Below are positions 7,023 through 15,464 of a stretch of DNA of 64,000 nt, in pieces. Numbering within the stretch: position 1 is the first letter of the stretch; every line of letters starts with the position of its first letter. Origin of the DNA: Roseovarius mucosus DSM 17069 (GTDB lineage: Bacteria; Pseudomonadota; Alphaproteobacteria; Rhodobacterales; Rhodobacteraceae); contig NZ_KN293980.1 in assembly GCF_000768555.3 (NCBI RefSeq), positions 344,947 to 408,946 of the forward strand, in the 5' to 3' direction. Below the pieces are notes generated by a model. The model did no database searches. It saw nothing but the letters and a program-made list of their open reading frames with translations, and was not told where the DNA came from. A program made the position numbers and the translations under genes.

Positions 7023-9908
7023 ATGTTGAGGAAAAAGACCAACGGGGTTGCACGTCGCCCCCAGCGGACCAGTATCCTGTCCGAGGTCGCCGGAACCTCG
7101 GTTGACCGTCGCGCGTTCCTGCGCGGCAGCGGGTTGGCCATCGGTGGCCTTGCCGCGATCGGTGCCATGGGTGGCACTGTCACCCGTGCCAATGCGCAGA
7201 GCGCGGCCAGTGCGGCGGTTCAGACGGTGAAATCTGTCTGCACGCATTGCTCGGTCGGTTGCACGGTCGTGGCCGAGGTGCAGAACGGTGTCTGGACGGG
7301 GCAGGAACCCGGCTGGGACAGCCCGTTCAACCTGGGTTCGCATTGCGCCAAAGGGGCCGCCGTGCGCGAGCATGCCCATGGCGAGCGCCGCCTGAAATAC
7401 CCGATGAAGAAAGAGGGTGGCGAGTGGAAGCGCATCAGCTGGGAGCAGGCGATCAACGAGATCGGCGACGGCATGATGAAGATCCGCGAAGAGAGCGGCC
7501 CGGATTCGGTCTATTGGCTGGGCTCTGCCAAGCACAATAACGAACAGGCGTATCTGTTCCGCAAGTTCGCTGCCTATTGGGGCACGAACAACGTCGACCA
7601 TCAGGCGCGGATCTGTCACTCGACCACAGTGGCCGGTGTGGCGAACACATGGGGCTACGGCGCCATGACCAACAGCTACAACGACATTCACAATTCCAAG
7701 GCGATTTTCATCATTGGCGGCAACCCCGCAGAGGCGCATCCCGTGTCGCTGCTTCATGTGCTGAAAGCCAAGGAAGAGAACAACGCGCCGCTGATCGTTT
7801 GCGACCCGCGCTTTACCCGTACCGCAGCGCATGCCGACGAGTATGTGCGGTTCCGTCCGGGTTCGGACGTGGCGCTGGTCTGGGGCATCCTGTGGCACAT
7901 CTTCGAGAATGGCTGGGAGGACAAGGAATTCATCCGCACCCGCGTCTGGGGCATGGACCAGATCAAGGACGAGGTGAAGAAGTGGACGCCGGAAGAGACC
8001 GAGCGCGTGACCGGCGTGCCGGGCGAGCAACTGCGCCGCGTGGCGCGCACGCTGGCCAATAGCCGTCCGGGCACAGTGATCTGGTGCATGGGTGGCACAC
8101 AGCACACCAACGGCAACAACAACACCCGCGCCTATTGCATCCTGCAACTGGCATTGGGCAACATGGGCACCTCCGGTGGCGGTACCAATATCTTCCGTGG
8201 CCATGACAACGTGCAGGGCGCGACGGATCTTGGGGTTCTGGCCGATACGCTGCCCGGCTACTACGGTCTGGCGGAAGGGTCCTGGGCCCATTGGGCGCGC
8301 GTCTGGGGTGAGGATCTGGACTGGCTCAAGAGCCGGTTCTCGGATGCGTCCTATGGCGACAAGAAGATGATGAACCTCAACGGCATCACCGTGTCGCGTT
8401 GGATTGACGGTGTGCTTGAGGACAACGAGAACATGGATCAGCCCAATAATGTGCGGGCCATGGTTCTCTGGGGGCATGCGCCCAACAGCCAGACACGCGG
8501 CAAGGAAATGAAAACCGCGATGGAAAAGCTGGACATGCTGGTTGTGGTCGATCCGTTCCCGACGGTTTCTGCCGTCATGAACGACCGTACCGACGGCGTG
8601 TATCTGCTGCCTGCGACCACGCAATTCGAGACGCGCGGCTCTGTCACCGCCTCGAACAGGTCACTGCAGTGGCGTGACAAGATCATGGACCCGCTCTTTG
8701 AATCCAAGGTCGATCACGAGATCCTCGCGCTCTTTGCGCAGAAGTTCGGGTTCCATGACCGGATCTTCCGCAATATCGCGATTGAAGAAAGCGGCGAGCC
8801 CAACGTCGAAGACATCACTCGCGAGTTCAACCGCGGCATGTGGACAATCGGCTATACGGGTCAGTCCCCGGAACGGCTCAAGCTGCATATGGCGAACCAG
8901 CATACCTTTGATCGCACCACGTTGCGCGCAAAGGGTGGCCCGGCCGATGGCGATTACTACGGTCTGCCCTGGCCCTGCTGGGGAACCGCCGAGATGAACC
9001 ATCCGGGCACGGCCAATCTCTATGACATGTCGCTGCCGGTTTCCAAAGGTGGTTTGACCTTCCGTGCGCGTTTCGGCGTGGAGCGGGATGGCGACAACCT
9101 TTTGGCCGAGGGTGTCTATTCGGCGGGGTCCGAAATTCAGGATGGTTATCCGGAATTCACCATGCAGATGCTGATGGACCTGGGCTGGGATGGCGATCTG
9201 ACCGCAGAAGAGCGCGCCGCTATCGACGCGGTGGGCGGTCCTGCGGCCAACTGGAAGATCGACCTTTCGGGCGGGATCCAGCGGGTGGCGATCAAGCACG
9301 AATGCGCGCCCTTCGGCAATGCCAAGGCGCGGGCTGTCGTGTGGACCTTCCCTGATCCGGTTCCGTTGCACCGCGAACCGCTCTACACGAGCCGTCGTGA
9401 TCTGGTGGCGGACTATCCGACCTACGAGGACCGCAAGGCTTGGCGTCTGCCGACCATGTATGCCTCGATCCAGAAGAATGACTTTTCTCAGGACTATCCG
9501 ATCATCCTGACCTCTGGCCGTCTGGTCGAATATGAGGGCGGCGGCGACGAGACCCGGTCAAACCCTTGGCTGGCCGAGTTGCAGCAGGATATGTTCGTCG
9601 AGATCAACCCGCGTGACGCCAACAACATCGGCGTGCGGGATGGCGCTCAGGTCTGGGTCGAAGGCCCAGAGGGAGGCAAGGTCAAGGTCATGGCGATGGT
9701 GACAGAGCGGGTGGCGGAAGGTGTGGCCTTCATGCCCTTCCACTTTGGCGGTCATTTCGAGGGGCGCGACCTGCGCGAGAACTATCCCGCCGGGGCCGAT
9801 CCCTATGTCTTGGGTGAGAGCACGAACACCGCTCAGACCTATGGCTATGACTCGGTCACGCAGATGCAGGAGACCAAGGCGACTCTCTGCAAGATCATGC
9901 CAGCGTAA
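7023..9908 (+). CDS. fdhA: Formate dehydrogenase, catalytic alpha subunit (Tat-exported, Mo/W-bis-MGD)
   Basis: This 961-residue protein oxidises formate to CO2 in the periplasm. Its Tat leader is DRRAFLRGSGLAIGG near residues 28-42, cleaved around NAQSA. A [4Fe-4S] cluster is bound by Cys73, Cys76, Cys80 and Cys108. The metal ligand is Cys198 in QARICHSTTV, a plain cysteine (TGT) where the E. coli enzymes use selenocysteine. The NIFRGHDNVQGATD and GHAPNSQTRG blocks and the C-terminal molybdopterin dinucleotide-binding domain are present. Length fits the FdnG/FdoG class of membrane-linked enzymes. The start follows an AGGAGAGAGAAAC ribosome site. It is followed at 12 bp by the beta subunit. 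Confidence 0.95.
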   Translation: MLRKKTNGVARRPQRTSILSEVAGTSVDRRAFLRGSGLAIGGLAAIGAMGGTVTRANAQSAASAAVQTVKSVCTHCSVGCTVVAEVQNGVWTGQEPGWDSPFNLGSHCAKGAAVREHAHGERRLKYPMKKEGGEWKRISWEQAINEIGDGMMKIREESGPDSVYWLGSAKHNNEQAYLFRKFAAYWGTNNVDHQARICHSTTVAGVANTWGYGAMTNSYNDIHNSKAIFIIGGNPAEAHPVSLLHVLKAKEENNAPLIVCDPRFTRTAAHADEYVRFRPGSDVALVWGILWHIFENGWEDKEFIRTRVWGMDQIKDEVKKWTPEETERVTGVPGEQLRRVARTLANSRPGTVIWCMGGTQHTNGNNNTRAYCILQLALGNMGTSGGGTNIFRGHDNVQGATDLGVLADTLPGYYGLAEGSWAHWARVWGEDLDWLKSRFSDASYGDKKMMNLNGITVSRWIDGVLEDNENMDQPNNVRAMVLWGHAPNSQTRGKEMKTAMEKLDMLVVVDPFPTVSAVMNDRTDGVYLLPATTQFETRGSVTASNRSLQWRDKIMDPLFESKVDHEILALFAQKFGFHDRIFRNIAIEESGEPNVEDITREFNRGMWTIGYTGQSPERLKLHMANQHTFDRTTLRAKGGPADGDYYGLPWPCWGTAEMNHPGTANLYDMSLPVSKGGLTFRARFGVERDGDNLLAEGVYSAGSEIQDGYPEFTMQMLMDLGWDGDLTAEERAAIDAVGGPAANWKIDLSGGIQRVAIKHECAPFGNAKARAVVWTFPDPVPLHREPLYTSRRDLVADYPTYEDRKAWRLPTMYASIQKNDFSQDYPIILTSGRLVEYEGGGDETRSNPWLAELQQDMFVEINPRDANNIGVRDGAQVWVEGPEGGKVKVMAMVTERVAEGVAFMPFHFGGHFEGRDLRENYPAGADPYVLGESTNTAQTYGYDSVTQMQETKATLCKIMPA

Positions 9909-9920
9909 GGAGGAAAGAGA

Positions 9921-10517
9921 ATGGCAAGAGCAAAGTTTCTCTGCGACGCCGAGCGCTGCATCGAATGCAACGCCTGTGTCACGGCCTGTAAGAACGAGCA
10001 CGAGGTGCCGTGGGGGATCAACCGCCGCAAGGTGGTGACGATCAACGACGGCAGCCCCGGTGAACGCTCGATCTCGGTGGCCTGCATGCATTGTTCGGAT
10101 GCGCCCTGCATGGCCGTCTGCCCGGTGGATTGCTTCTATCAGAACGAGGAGGGCATCGTGTTGCACTCCAAGGATCTGTGCATCGGTTGTGGCTATTGCT
10201 TCTATGCGTGCCCGTTCGGTGCGCCGCAATTCCCGCAGGCGGGCAATTTCGGCAGCCGGGGCAAGATGGACAAGTGCACCTTCTGCGCCGGTGGTCCGGA
10301 AGAGAACCACTCGGAGGCCGAGTTCCAGAAGTACGGGCGCAACCGGATCGCTGAGGGCAAGCTGCCCATCTGCGCCGAAATGTGCTCGACCAAGGCGCTC
10401 TTGGCGGGGGATGGCGACGTGGTGTCGGCCATCTACCGCGAGCGCGTCGTGGCCCGCGGCTTTGGCTCGGGCGCTTGGGGCTGGGGTTCTGCTTACGGCC
10501 AGCAGAGCGGCGGCTGA
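9921..10517 (+). CDS. fdhB: Formate dehydrogenase, iron-sulfur beta subunit
   Basis: This 198-residue protein carries electrons from the alpha subunit to the membrane cytochrome. Four cysteine clusters of the DMSO-reductase-family beta type are visible: CIECNACVTACKNEHE at the N-terminus, CMHCSDAPCMAVCPVDC, CIGCGYCFYACPFGAPQ, and a last set KCTFCAGG with CAEMC. Together these give four [4Fe-4S] centres. It has no C-terminal membrane helix, unlike E. coli FdnH. The ribosome site AAGGAGGAAAGAGA precedes the ATG. It lies between the alpha and gamma genes. Confidence 0.95.
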   Translation: MARAKFLCDAERCIECNACVTACKNEHEVPWGINRRKVVTINDGSPGERSISVACMHCSDAPCMAVCPVDCFYQNEEGIVLHSKDLCIGCGYCFYACPFGAPQFPQAGNFGSRGKMDKCTFCAGGPEENHSEAEFQKYGRNRIAEGKLPICAEMCSTKALLAGDGDVVSAIYRERVVARGFGSGAWGWGSAYGQQSGG

Positions 10518-10634
10518 GATCGGGGTGGGGTGACACCCACCCTACGGATCGCTGCGGGGATCACACCCGCGCAATGCACAGGGTGGGCGGCTGACAGGCC
10601 GCCCACAGCGACGTATAGACATTTTCCAGACAGG
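10518..10634. repeat. Paired palindromic (REP-like) element between fdhB and fdhC
   Basis: Two GC-rich hairpins fill this 117-bp gap. The first has arms GGTGGG and CCCACC around a GTGACA loop near 10524-10541. The second has perfect 9-bp arms GTGGGCGGC (10583-10591) and GCCGCCCAC (10598-10606) around TGACAG. The form is that of a repetitive extragenic palindrome. It may lower read-through or protect the upstream mRNA, but this is inference. Confidence 0.55.
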
Positions 10635-11855
10635 ATGACCGCCATGCCCCGCATGATCATGACGCTGTTGCTTTCCTTGTTCCTTGCAGCGCCCCTGGCG
10701 GCGCAAGAAGCCACGGGGGCCGCCGGGATTGACCGCTCTGCCACAGGTGGCGCGCAGACATTGGAGGATATCCTGGCCCGGCAACGCGGCGAAGTCGTTG
10801 CCCCAAAGGGCGGCGATGCCGCCTCGGACGGGGAAGGTGCCGCTGCCATGGCCGGACAGTTGGGCACTCTGGGCGGGGCATCGGATGCCGAGGTGTGGCG
10901 CGCGCTGCGCTATGGGCTGGACGATGTAAAGGTTTCTGCCGGAGGCCCGGAAGCGCGCGTTCTCATTCAGGATGGTGGCATGACCTGGCTTGAGTTCCGC
11001 AAGGGGCCGCTGGCCACTTACGGGGCCGGGCTGTTGGGGGGCACGCTGGCGCTCTTGGCGCTGTTCTACCTGGTCCGGGGCAAAATCCGGATCGACGGGG
11101 CCAAGACAGGCCGCACCGTCACACGATTTCAAGCGGTTGAGCGGTTTGGTCATTGGCTGATGGCGGGGTCGTTCGTGGTGCTGGCGATCACGGGGCTTGT
11201 GGTGCTCTTTGGCCGGATGGTGGTGATCCCGCTCTTGGGGCACGAGGCCTTCTCGACCATCGCTGTCGCCTCGAAATGGGTGCATAACAACATCTCTTGG
11301 GCCTTCATGCTGGGGCTTGTGATGGTGTTCTTCATGTGGGTGCTGCACAATATTCCCAATCGGACGGACCTGAAATGGCTGGCTGTGGGGGGCGGAATTT
11401 TCACCAAGGGCGTGCATCCACCTGCCAAGAAATTCAACGCCGGGCAAAAGATGATCTTTTGGTCGGTGATCGTGTTTGGTGCGTCTATCTCGGCCTCGGG
11501 CCTGTCGCTGCTCTTTCCGTTCGAATTGCCGATGTTCGCCAAGACCTTTGCCATTCTCAACCAGACGGGATTGCCGCAGGCGGTGGGTTTCGGCGAGTTG
11601 CCGGTAATGCTGGCCCCACATGAGGAAATGCAACTGGCGACGCTTTGGCATTCGATCATGGCCTTTGTTCTGACGGCAATCATTCTGGCGCATATCTACA
11701 TCGGCTCGGTCGGTATGGAGGGTGCGTTCGATGCCATGGGGTCGGGCGAGGTCGAAGAACAATGGGCGCGCGAGCATCATGGCCTGTGGCTCAAGGAGTT
11801 GCAGGAAAAGGGCCACGCACCCGATCCCGGCAAGGCCGCGCATCCCGCGGAGTAG
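10635..11855 (+). CDS. fdhC: Formate dehydrogenase, membrane cytochrome b gamma subunit
   Basis: From ATG 10635 (MTAMPRMIMTLLLSLFLAAP) this is 406 residues. It has an N-terminal signal-like segment and a periplasmic stretch of about 100 residues. A transmembrane helix follows (YGAGLLGGTLALLALFYLV), then a cytochrome b561-type core with helices around FGHWLMAGSFVVLAITGLVV, NNISWAFMLGLVMVFFMWV, MIFWSVIVFGASISASGLSL and LWHSIMAFVLTAIILAHIYI. His residues in these helices can bind heme b. It should anchor the complex and pass electrons to quinone or another carrier. The N-terminal extension is longer than in E. coli FdnI, as in other FdoI/FdhC-type gammas. The next gene starts 3 bp after its stop. 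Confidence 0.9.
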   Translation: MTAMPRMIMTLLLSLFLAAPLAAQEATGAAGIDRSATGGAQTLEDILARQRGEVVAPKGGDAASDGEGAAAMAGQLGTLGGASDAEVWRALRYGLDDVKVSAGGPEARVLIQDGGMTWLEFRKGPLATYGAGLLGGTLALLALFYLVRGKIRIDGAKTGRTVTRFQAVERFGHWLMAGSFVVLAITGLVVLFGRMVVIPLLGHEAFSTIAVASKWVHNNISWAFMLGLVMVFFMWVLHNIPNRTDLKWLAVGGGIFTKGVHPPAKKFNAGQKMIFWSVIVFGASISASGLSLLFPFELPMFAKTFAILNQTGLPQAVGFGELPVMLAPHEEMQLATLWHSIMAFVLTAIILAHIYIGSVGMEGAFDAMGSGEVEEQWAREHHGLWLKELQEKGHAPDPGKAAHPAE

Positions 11856-11857
11856 TC

Positions 11858-13168
11858 ATGGGGGCGCGTGCCTTTGGTCTCTGGCTCTGGGCGCTGGTGG
11901 GGACAAGCCCGCTGGCGGCCCAAGAGTTTACCACGCTCAAGGGACATGGTGGGCCTGTCATGGGCTTATGCGTGCTGCAGACGAGTGGCGAGGTGGTTTC
12001 GGCCAGTTTCGACAATTCCGTCGGTGTCTGGCAGGGGCGCATGCCACGCTGGTTTGAAGGGCATGCGGCCGCAGTGATCGCGGTGGCAGAGCTGGGCGAG
12101 GGGCGACTGGTGTCGGGGGGCGATGATTTCGCGCTGATCGTCTGGAACCGCGCGACCGGGCAGGGCACGCGGCGCGAAGGACACAAAGGCAAGGTTGCGG
12201 CGCTGGATGTGTCGCCGGATGGAGACTGGATCGCGTCAGCGAGTTGGGACGGGTCGATTGGCATCTGGCCTGTCGCGGGAGGGGCCGCGCGGTTTTTGAC
12301 GGGCCATGACGCGGCGGTGAGCGATGTTGCGTTCAACCACGATGGCACGCTTTTGTATTCTTCCTCTGCCGATGGGACGTTGCGCGAATGGCGCTGGCAA
12401 GAGGTGGATGCCCCGCCGCGTGAATTGCTCAATCAGGGGTTTGGCATAAACCGGATTGTGCTGGGGCCTGAGGATGCGTGGCTCGCCTATGGTGCGGTCG
12501 ATGGGGCGACGCGGGTGATTGACCCGGCAAGCGGTCGGCAGATTGCCGATTTCACGCTGGAGCGCCGCCCGGTGCTGTCGCTGGTTCATCACGCGGAGAC
12601 CGCGCAGTTGGCCGCCGGGGATGGGCAGGGCTATATCATGGTGATCGACACGCAGGAGTGGCGGATCACCCGCGATTTTCAGGCCATGGCGCGCGGCCCG
12701 GTCTGGGCGTTGGATTTTTCACCCGACGGGCGTATGATTTACGCTGGTGGGCTAAGCGAGGTCGTCTATGGCTGGCCGGTCGAGATGCTGGGCGACTATG
12801 ACCCGGCGGGTGAGACAGAGCATAGTTTCCTGCGCCCGCCCGAAGAGATGGAGAATGGCGAGCGGCAATTCATGCGCAAATGCTCGATCTGCCATGCACT
12901 GACACCGCCGCCCTCGCGCAAGGCCGGGCCAACGCTCTATGGGCTGTTTGGGCGTCAGGCGGGAACGGTGCCGGGCTATCCCTATTCCGAAATCCTCGAT
13001 GGATCGGGTATCGTGTGGAATGACACAACGATTGACGCGCTCTTCGACCTTGGGCCGGATCACTATATCCCCGGCTCCAAGATGCCAATGCAACGGATCA
13101 CAGCGGCAAAGGATCGGCAGGATATGATCGACTATCTGCGTCGGGCCACCGCAACAGAAGGGAACTGA
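11858..13168 (+). CDS. Periplasmic WD40 beta-propeller fused to cytochrome c
   Basis: This 436-residue protein starts at ATG 11858 after a CGGAG ribosome site and opens with a signal peptide (FGLWLWALVGTSPLAAQ). Residues 20-320 contain about seven WD40-like repeats (e.g. GHGGPVMGL...SFDNSVGVW, EGHKGKVAALDVSPDGDWI, TGHDAAVSDVAFNHDGTLL). The C-terminal 100 residues are a class I cytochrome c with heme motif CSICH, a GPTLYGLFGRQAG segment and likely Met ligand in GSKMPMQ. It sits inside the formate dehydrogenase operon directly after the gamma subunit. An electron-transfer or docking role for formate oxidation in the periplasm is therefore plausible, though not known. Confidence 0.8.
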   Translation: MGARAFGLWLWALVGTSPLAAQEFTTLKGHGGPVMGLCVLQTSGEVVSASFDNSVGVWQGRMPRWFEGHAAAVIAVAELGEGRLVSGGDDFALIVWNRATGQGTRREGHKGKVAALDVSPDGDWIASASWDGSIGIWPVAGGAARFLTGHDAAVSDVAFNHDGTLLYSSSADGTLREWRWQEVDAPPRELLNQGFGINRIVLGPEDAWLAYGAVDGATRVIDPASGRQIADFTLERRPVLSLVHHAETAQLAAGDGQGYIMVIDTQEWRITRDFQAMARGPVWALDFSPDGRMIYAGGLSEVVYGWPVEMLGDYDPAGETEHSFLRPPEEMENGERQFMRKCSICHALTPPPSRKAGPTLYGLFGRQAGTVPGYPYSEILDGSGIVWNDTTIDALFDLGPDHYIPGSKMPMQRITAAKDRQDMIDYLRRATATEGN

Positions 13169-13172
13169 GAGA

Positions 13173-13310
13173 ATGAAAGCGATGATTGCGGCCTTTGTGG
13201 CCTGTGCGGTGATTGCCGCCGCTGCCCCCACCGTGTTGCGCGAATTGGGCTATACCTCAGAGGCCAAGCGCGCGGGTGATGCTGTTCGGCTGGGTGACGC
13301 GGCCGAATGA
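13173..13310 (+). CDS. 45-residue small secreted or membrane peptide
   Basis: This short open frame (MKAMIAAFVACAVIAAAAP then TVLRELGYTSEAKRAGDAV) begins 5 bp after the WD40-cytochrome stop. It ends in an ATGA overlap with the response regulator gene. The first 19 residues form a hydrophobic helix that could be a signal peptide or anchor. The tight fit between two co-directional genes supports it as real, though there is no family I recognise and no clear function. Confidence 0.55.
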   Translation: MKAMIAAFVACAVIAAAAPTVLRELGYTSEAKRAGDAVRLGDAAE

Positions 13311-14668
13311 CGCCGCAACCCGCGCCCGAAGAGACAGCTGAGGACTATGGCCAGAACCTCGCGCATGCGTCGGTGCTCATCATCGACGATGAGCCAGGGA
13401 TGCGCAATTTCCTCATCAAGACGCTGGGCGCGCGGTGCCGTCATGTTGAGCAGGCGCGCACCTGTGAAGAAGGGGCGATGATCCTCGATCAGGTGCATTT
13501 CGATCTGGTCATTCTTGACAATATCATGCCGGGCAAGACGGGTCTGGATTGGCTGGAGGAGCAGCGGCGCGTCGGCCTCTTTGCTGATACGATCCTGATC
13601 ACCGCCTATGCCGATCTGGATACTGCGATCAAGGCGCTGCGGGCGGGGGTCACGGATTTCGTGCTCAAGCCGTTTCGCGCCAATCAAATCCTCAATTCTG
13701 TGGCGCGGGCGCTCGACCGCAAGTATCTGGCGCGCGAGAATTACCTGTTGCGGCATGAATTGTCTGCGGGAGGGCAGGCGGCGCGTGGGCGGCTGCTGGG
13801 CCATTCCCCGGCAATCCAGAGCGTGCGCGCGATGCTGGGCAAGCTGGCCCCTGCGCCCACGTCGGTTCTGTTCACCGGGGCAAGCGGGACCGGCAAAGAG
13901 ATTGCCGCGCGCACGCTGCATGGCCTGTCGAACCGGGTTGAGAAACCCTTTGTCGCGGTCAATTGCGCCGCGATTTCAGCGGATAGGATCGCCGAGGAAT
14001 TGTTTGGCGTGGTCGAGGATGGGCGCGCACGAAAGGATGGGCTGTTGCTGCATGCCGATGGCGGCACGCTCTTGCTCGACGAGGTGGCGCAACTGCCCGA
14101 GCATGTGCAGGCGGCGCTGCTGCGCGTGTTGGAGGACAAGCGCATTCGACCTATCGGATCCGAACGGGAAATCCCACTGAACCTGCGGTTTCTCTTTGCC
14201 ACCAATGCCGATTTGAAGGCGGCGGTGAGCGAGGGGCGGTTCCGCGCTGACCTCTACCACCGGATCAATATCGTCAACGTGGAAATGCCCAATCTCAAGG
14301 AGCGTCAGGAGGATATTGTCGAACTGGCGGCGCTCTTCATGAGCGAATTCGCCGGGGCGTTGGGGATGCCCGCGCTGGATCTCGATGCGGATGTCCTGCT
14401 CAAGCTGAGCCGCTACGACTGGCCCGGCAATGTGCGGGAGTTGCGCAATCTGATTGAACGATCGGTGATCCTTGGGGCCTTTCCAGAAGAATTCGCAGGC
14501 TCTGGCCGGGGCGGAGGCGAGGCCGCACTGGAGACGCTCGAATATGTGGAGCAGCGCCATATCATGGCGGTGCTTGATGCCTGTGGCGGCAACCGGGCCG
14601 AAGCGGCGCGGCGTCTGGGCGTGGCGCGCAAGACGATTGACCGCAAGTGCGCGGCTTGGGGTGTCTGA
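13307..14668 (+). CDS. NtrC-like response regulator lacking the sigma-54 GAFTGA loop
   Basis: This 453-residue regulator has a receiver domain at residues 20-135 with acidic pair Asp27/Asp28, phosphorylation site Asp71 and Lys121. An AAA+ domain follows (Walker A GASGTGKE at 191-198, Walker B GTLLLDEV at 253-260). The Fis-type helix-turn-helix at the end is NRAEAARRLGVARKTIDRK. Where a sigma-54 activator has GAFTGA, this protein reads ELFGVVEDGRARKDG, so the contact loop is absent and shortened. Rhodobacter capsulatus NtrC and HupR are known to lack this loop, and R. capsulatus NtrC activates the sigma-70 holoenzyme. As last gene of the formate dehydrogenase cluster it probably controls it. 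No sensor kinase is next to it. Confidence 0.88.
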   Translation: MTPQPAPEETAEDYGQNLAHASVLIIDDEPGMRNFLIKTLGARCRHVEQARTCEEGAMILDQVHFDLVILDNIMPGKTGLDWLEEQRRVGLFADTILITAYADLDTAIKALRAGVTDFVLKPFRANQILNSVARALDRKYLARENYLLRHELSAGGQAARGRLLGHSPAIQSVRAMLGKLAPAPTSVLFTGASGTGKEIAARTLHGLSNRVEKPFVAVNCAAISADRIAEELFGVVEDGRARKDGLLLHADGGTLLLDEVAQLPEHVQAALLRVLEDKRIRPIGSEREIPLNLRFLFATNADLKAAVSEGRFRADLYHRINIVNVEMPNLKERQEDIVELAALFMSEFAGALGMPALDLDADVLLKLSRYDWPGNVRELRNLIERSVILGAFPEEFAGSGRGGGEAALETLEYVEQRHIMAVLDACGGNRAEAARRLGVARKTIDRKCAAWGV

Positions 14669-14674
14669 GATCAG

Positions 14675-15403
14675 CTATTTCGGCGCACGCGCAGCCATGA
14701 CATCGCGGCCGAGGGTCAACGTGTAAGCCTCCAGCTCGGTCAGGGCGGTTTGCGCGGCTTCCGCATCCGAACTGGAAAGCGCATCGGCGATACGGGTGTG
14801 AAAACCCACGATGGCCTCGCGCGAGCGGGCGGTGAAAGTGATCATGTTCATCAAGGGCTGCATGGCCTCGACCGCGCCCGCGAGTTGATAGCTGAGCACC
14901 GGGTTGCCGGCGCTATCCACCAAGGCCCGGTGAAAGGCCACGTCGGAGGCGCAAAAGCTTTCGTCCGTCAGTCCCGGTTGCCCCTGGCGATGGATTTCTG
15001 CGCGCATCGTGGCCAGCGTGTCGGGTGTGCGGCGCAGGGCGGCAAGCGGCGTGCAGGCGCGTTCCAGCGCGTAGCGCGCCTCGCAGGCGACATCAAAGCT
15101 GATGGCGTTCATGCTGAGGAGGAGTGTGGCGGTGGTGATCTGCTGGCCATAGGCCTCGGGATAGCTGAGGCGGTTGACGAAGGCCCCGCCAAAGGCCCCG
15201 CGCTGGGTGCGGATGAGCGATTGCGCGGCAAGGCGTTTCAGCGCCTCTCGCACCGTGGGGCGCGACACCGCGAAGTGATCCGCCAGTTCCGCCTCGGAGG
15301 GCAGGCGTTCATCGACAATGAGTTGGCCTGAGACAATCGCGTCGCGGATCGCCTCGGCTATCTGGGCCGAAAGATCGGCCTTGTTATCCGGATCAATTTT
15401 CAT
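14675..15403 (-). CDS. GntR-family (FadR/FCD) transcriptional regulator, probable regulator of the dmdA operon
   Basis: This 242-residue protein has an N-terminal winged helix (residues 5-75, LPSEAELADHFAVSRPTVREALKRLAAQSL) and an all-helical FCD ligand domain typical of the FadR subfamily. The FCD domain has metal/ligand residues in CASDVAFHRALVDSAGNPV and FHTRIADAL. It is transcribed away from the DUF2182-DUF1326-dinB-dmdA-acuI genes. A 26-bp palindrome begins immediately upstream of its start codon. Control of itself and of the divergent DMSP genes is the simplest reading. The ligand is unknown; acrylate, DMSP or a breakdown product are candidates by context only. Confidence 0.88.
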   Translation of the reverse strand: MKIDPDNKADLSAQIAEAIRDAIVSGQLIVDERLPSEAELADHFAVSRPTVREALKRLAAQSLIRTQRGAFGGAFVNRLSYPEAYGQQITTATLLLSMNAISFDVACEARYALERACTPLAALRRTPDTLATMRAEIHRQGQPGLTDESFCASDVAFHRALVDSAGNPVLSYQLAGAVEAMQPLMNMITFTARSREAIVGFHTRIADALSSSDAEAAQTALTELEAYTLTLGRDVMAARAPK

Positions 15404-15429
15404 TTGTCTTACATTTAAATGTCTGACAA
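15404..15429. promoter_or_regulatory. 26-bp palindrome, likely GntR operator
   Basis: Outer arms TTGTC (15404-15408) and GACAA (15425-15429) flank a perfect 12-bp core palindrome ACATTTAAATGT (15411-15422). Only the two bases between core and arm on each side fail to match. It lies directly against the GntR start codon and about 15-35 bp before the DUF2182 start, so one bound dimer could control both directions. It also contains AT-rich promoter-like sequence. Confidence 0.7.
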
Positions 15430-15464
15430 TTTAAACGCAAGAGGTGAGTCGCGGGGATGAGGCG

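Noticed and set aside
6372-8624. 750-codon open frame antisense to torD and fdhA
   Set aside because: It is a GC-codon shadow of the well supported fdhA. The product is His/Arg/Gly-rich with no family motif and no ribosome site.
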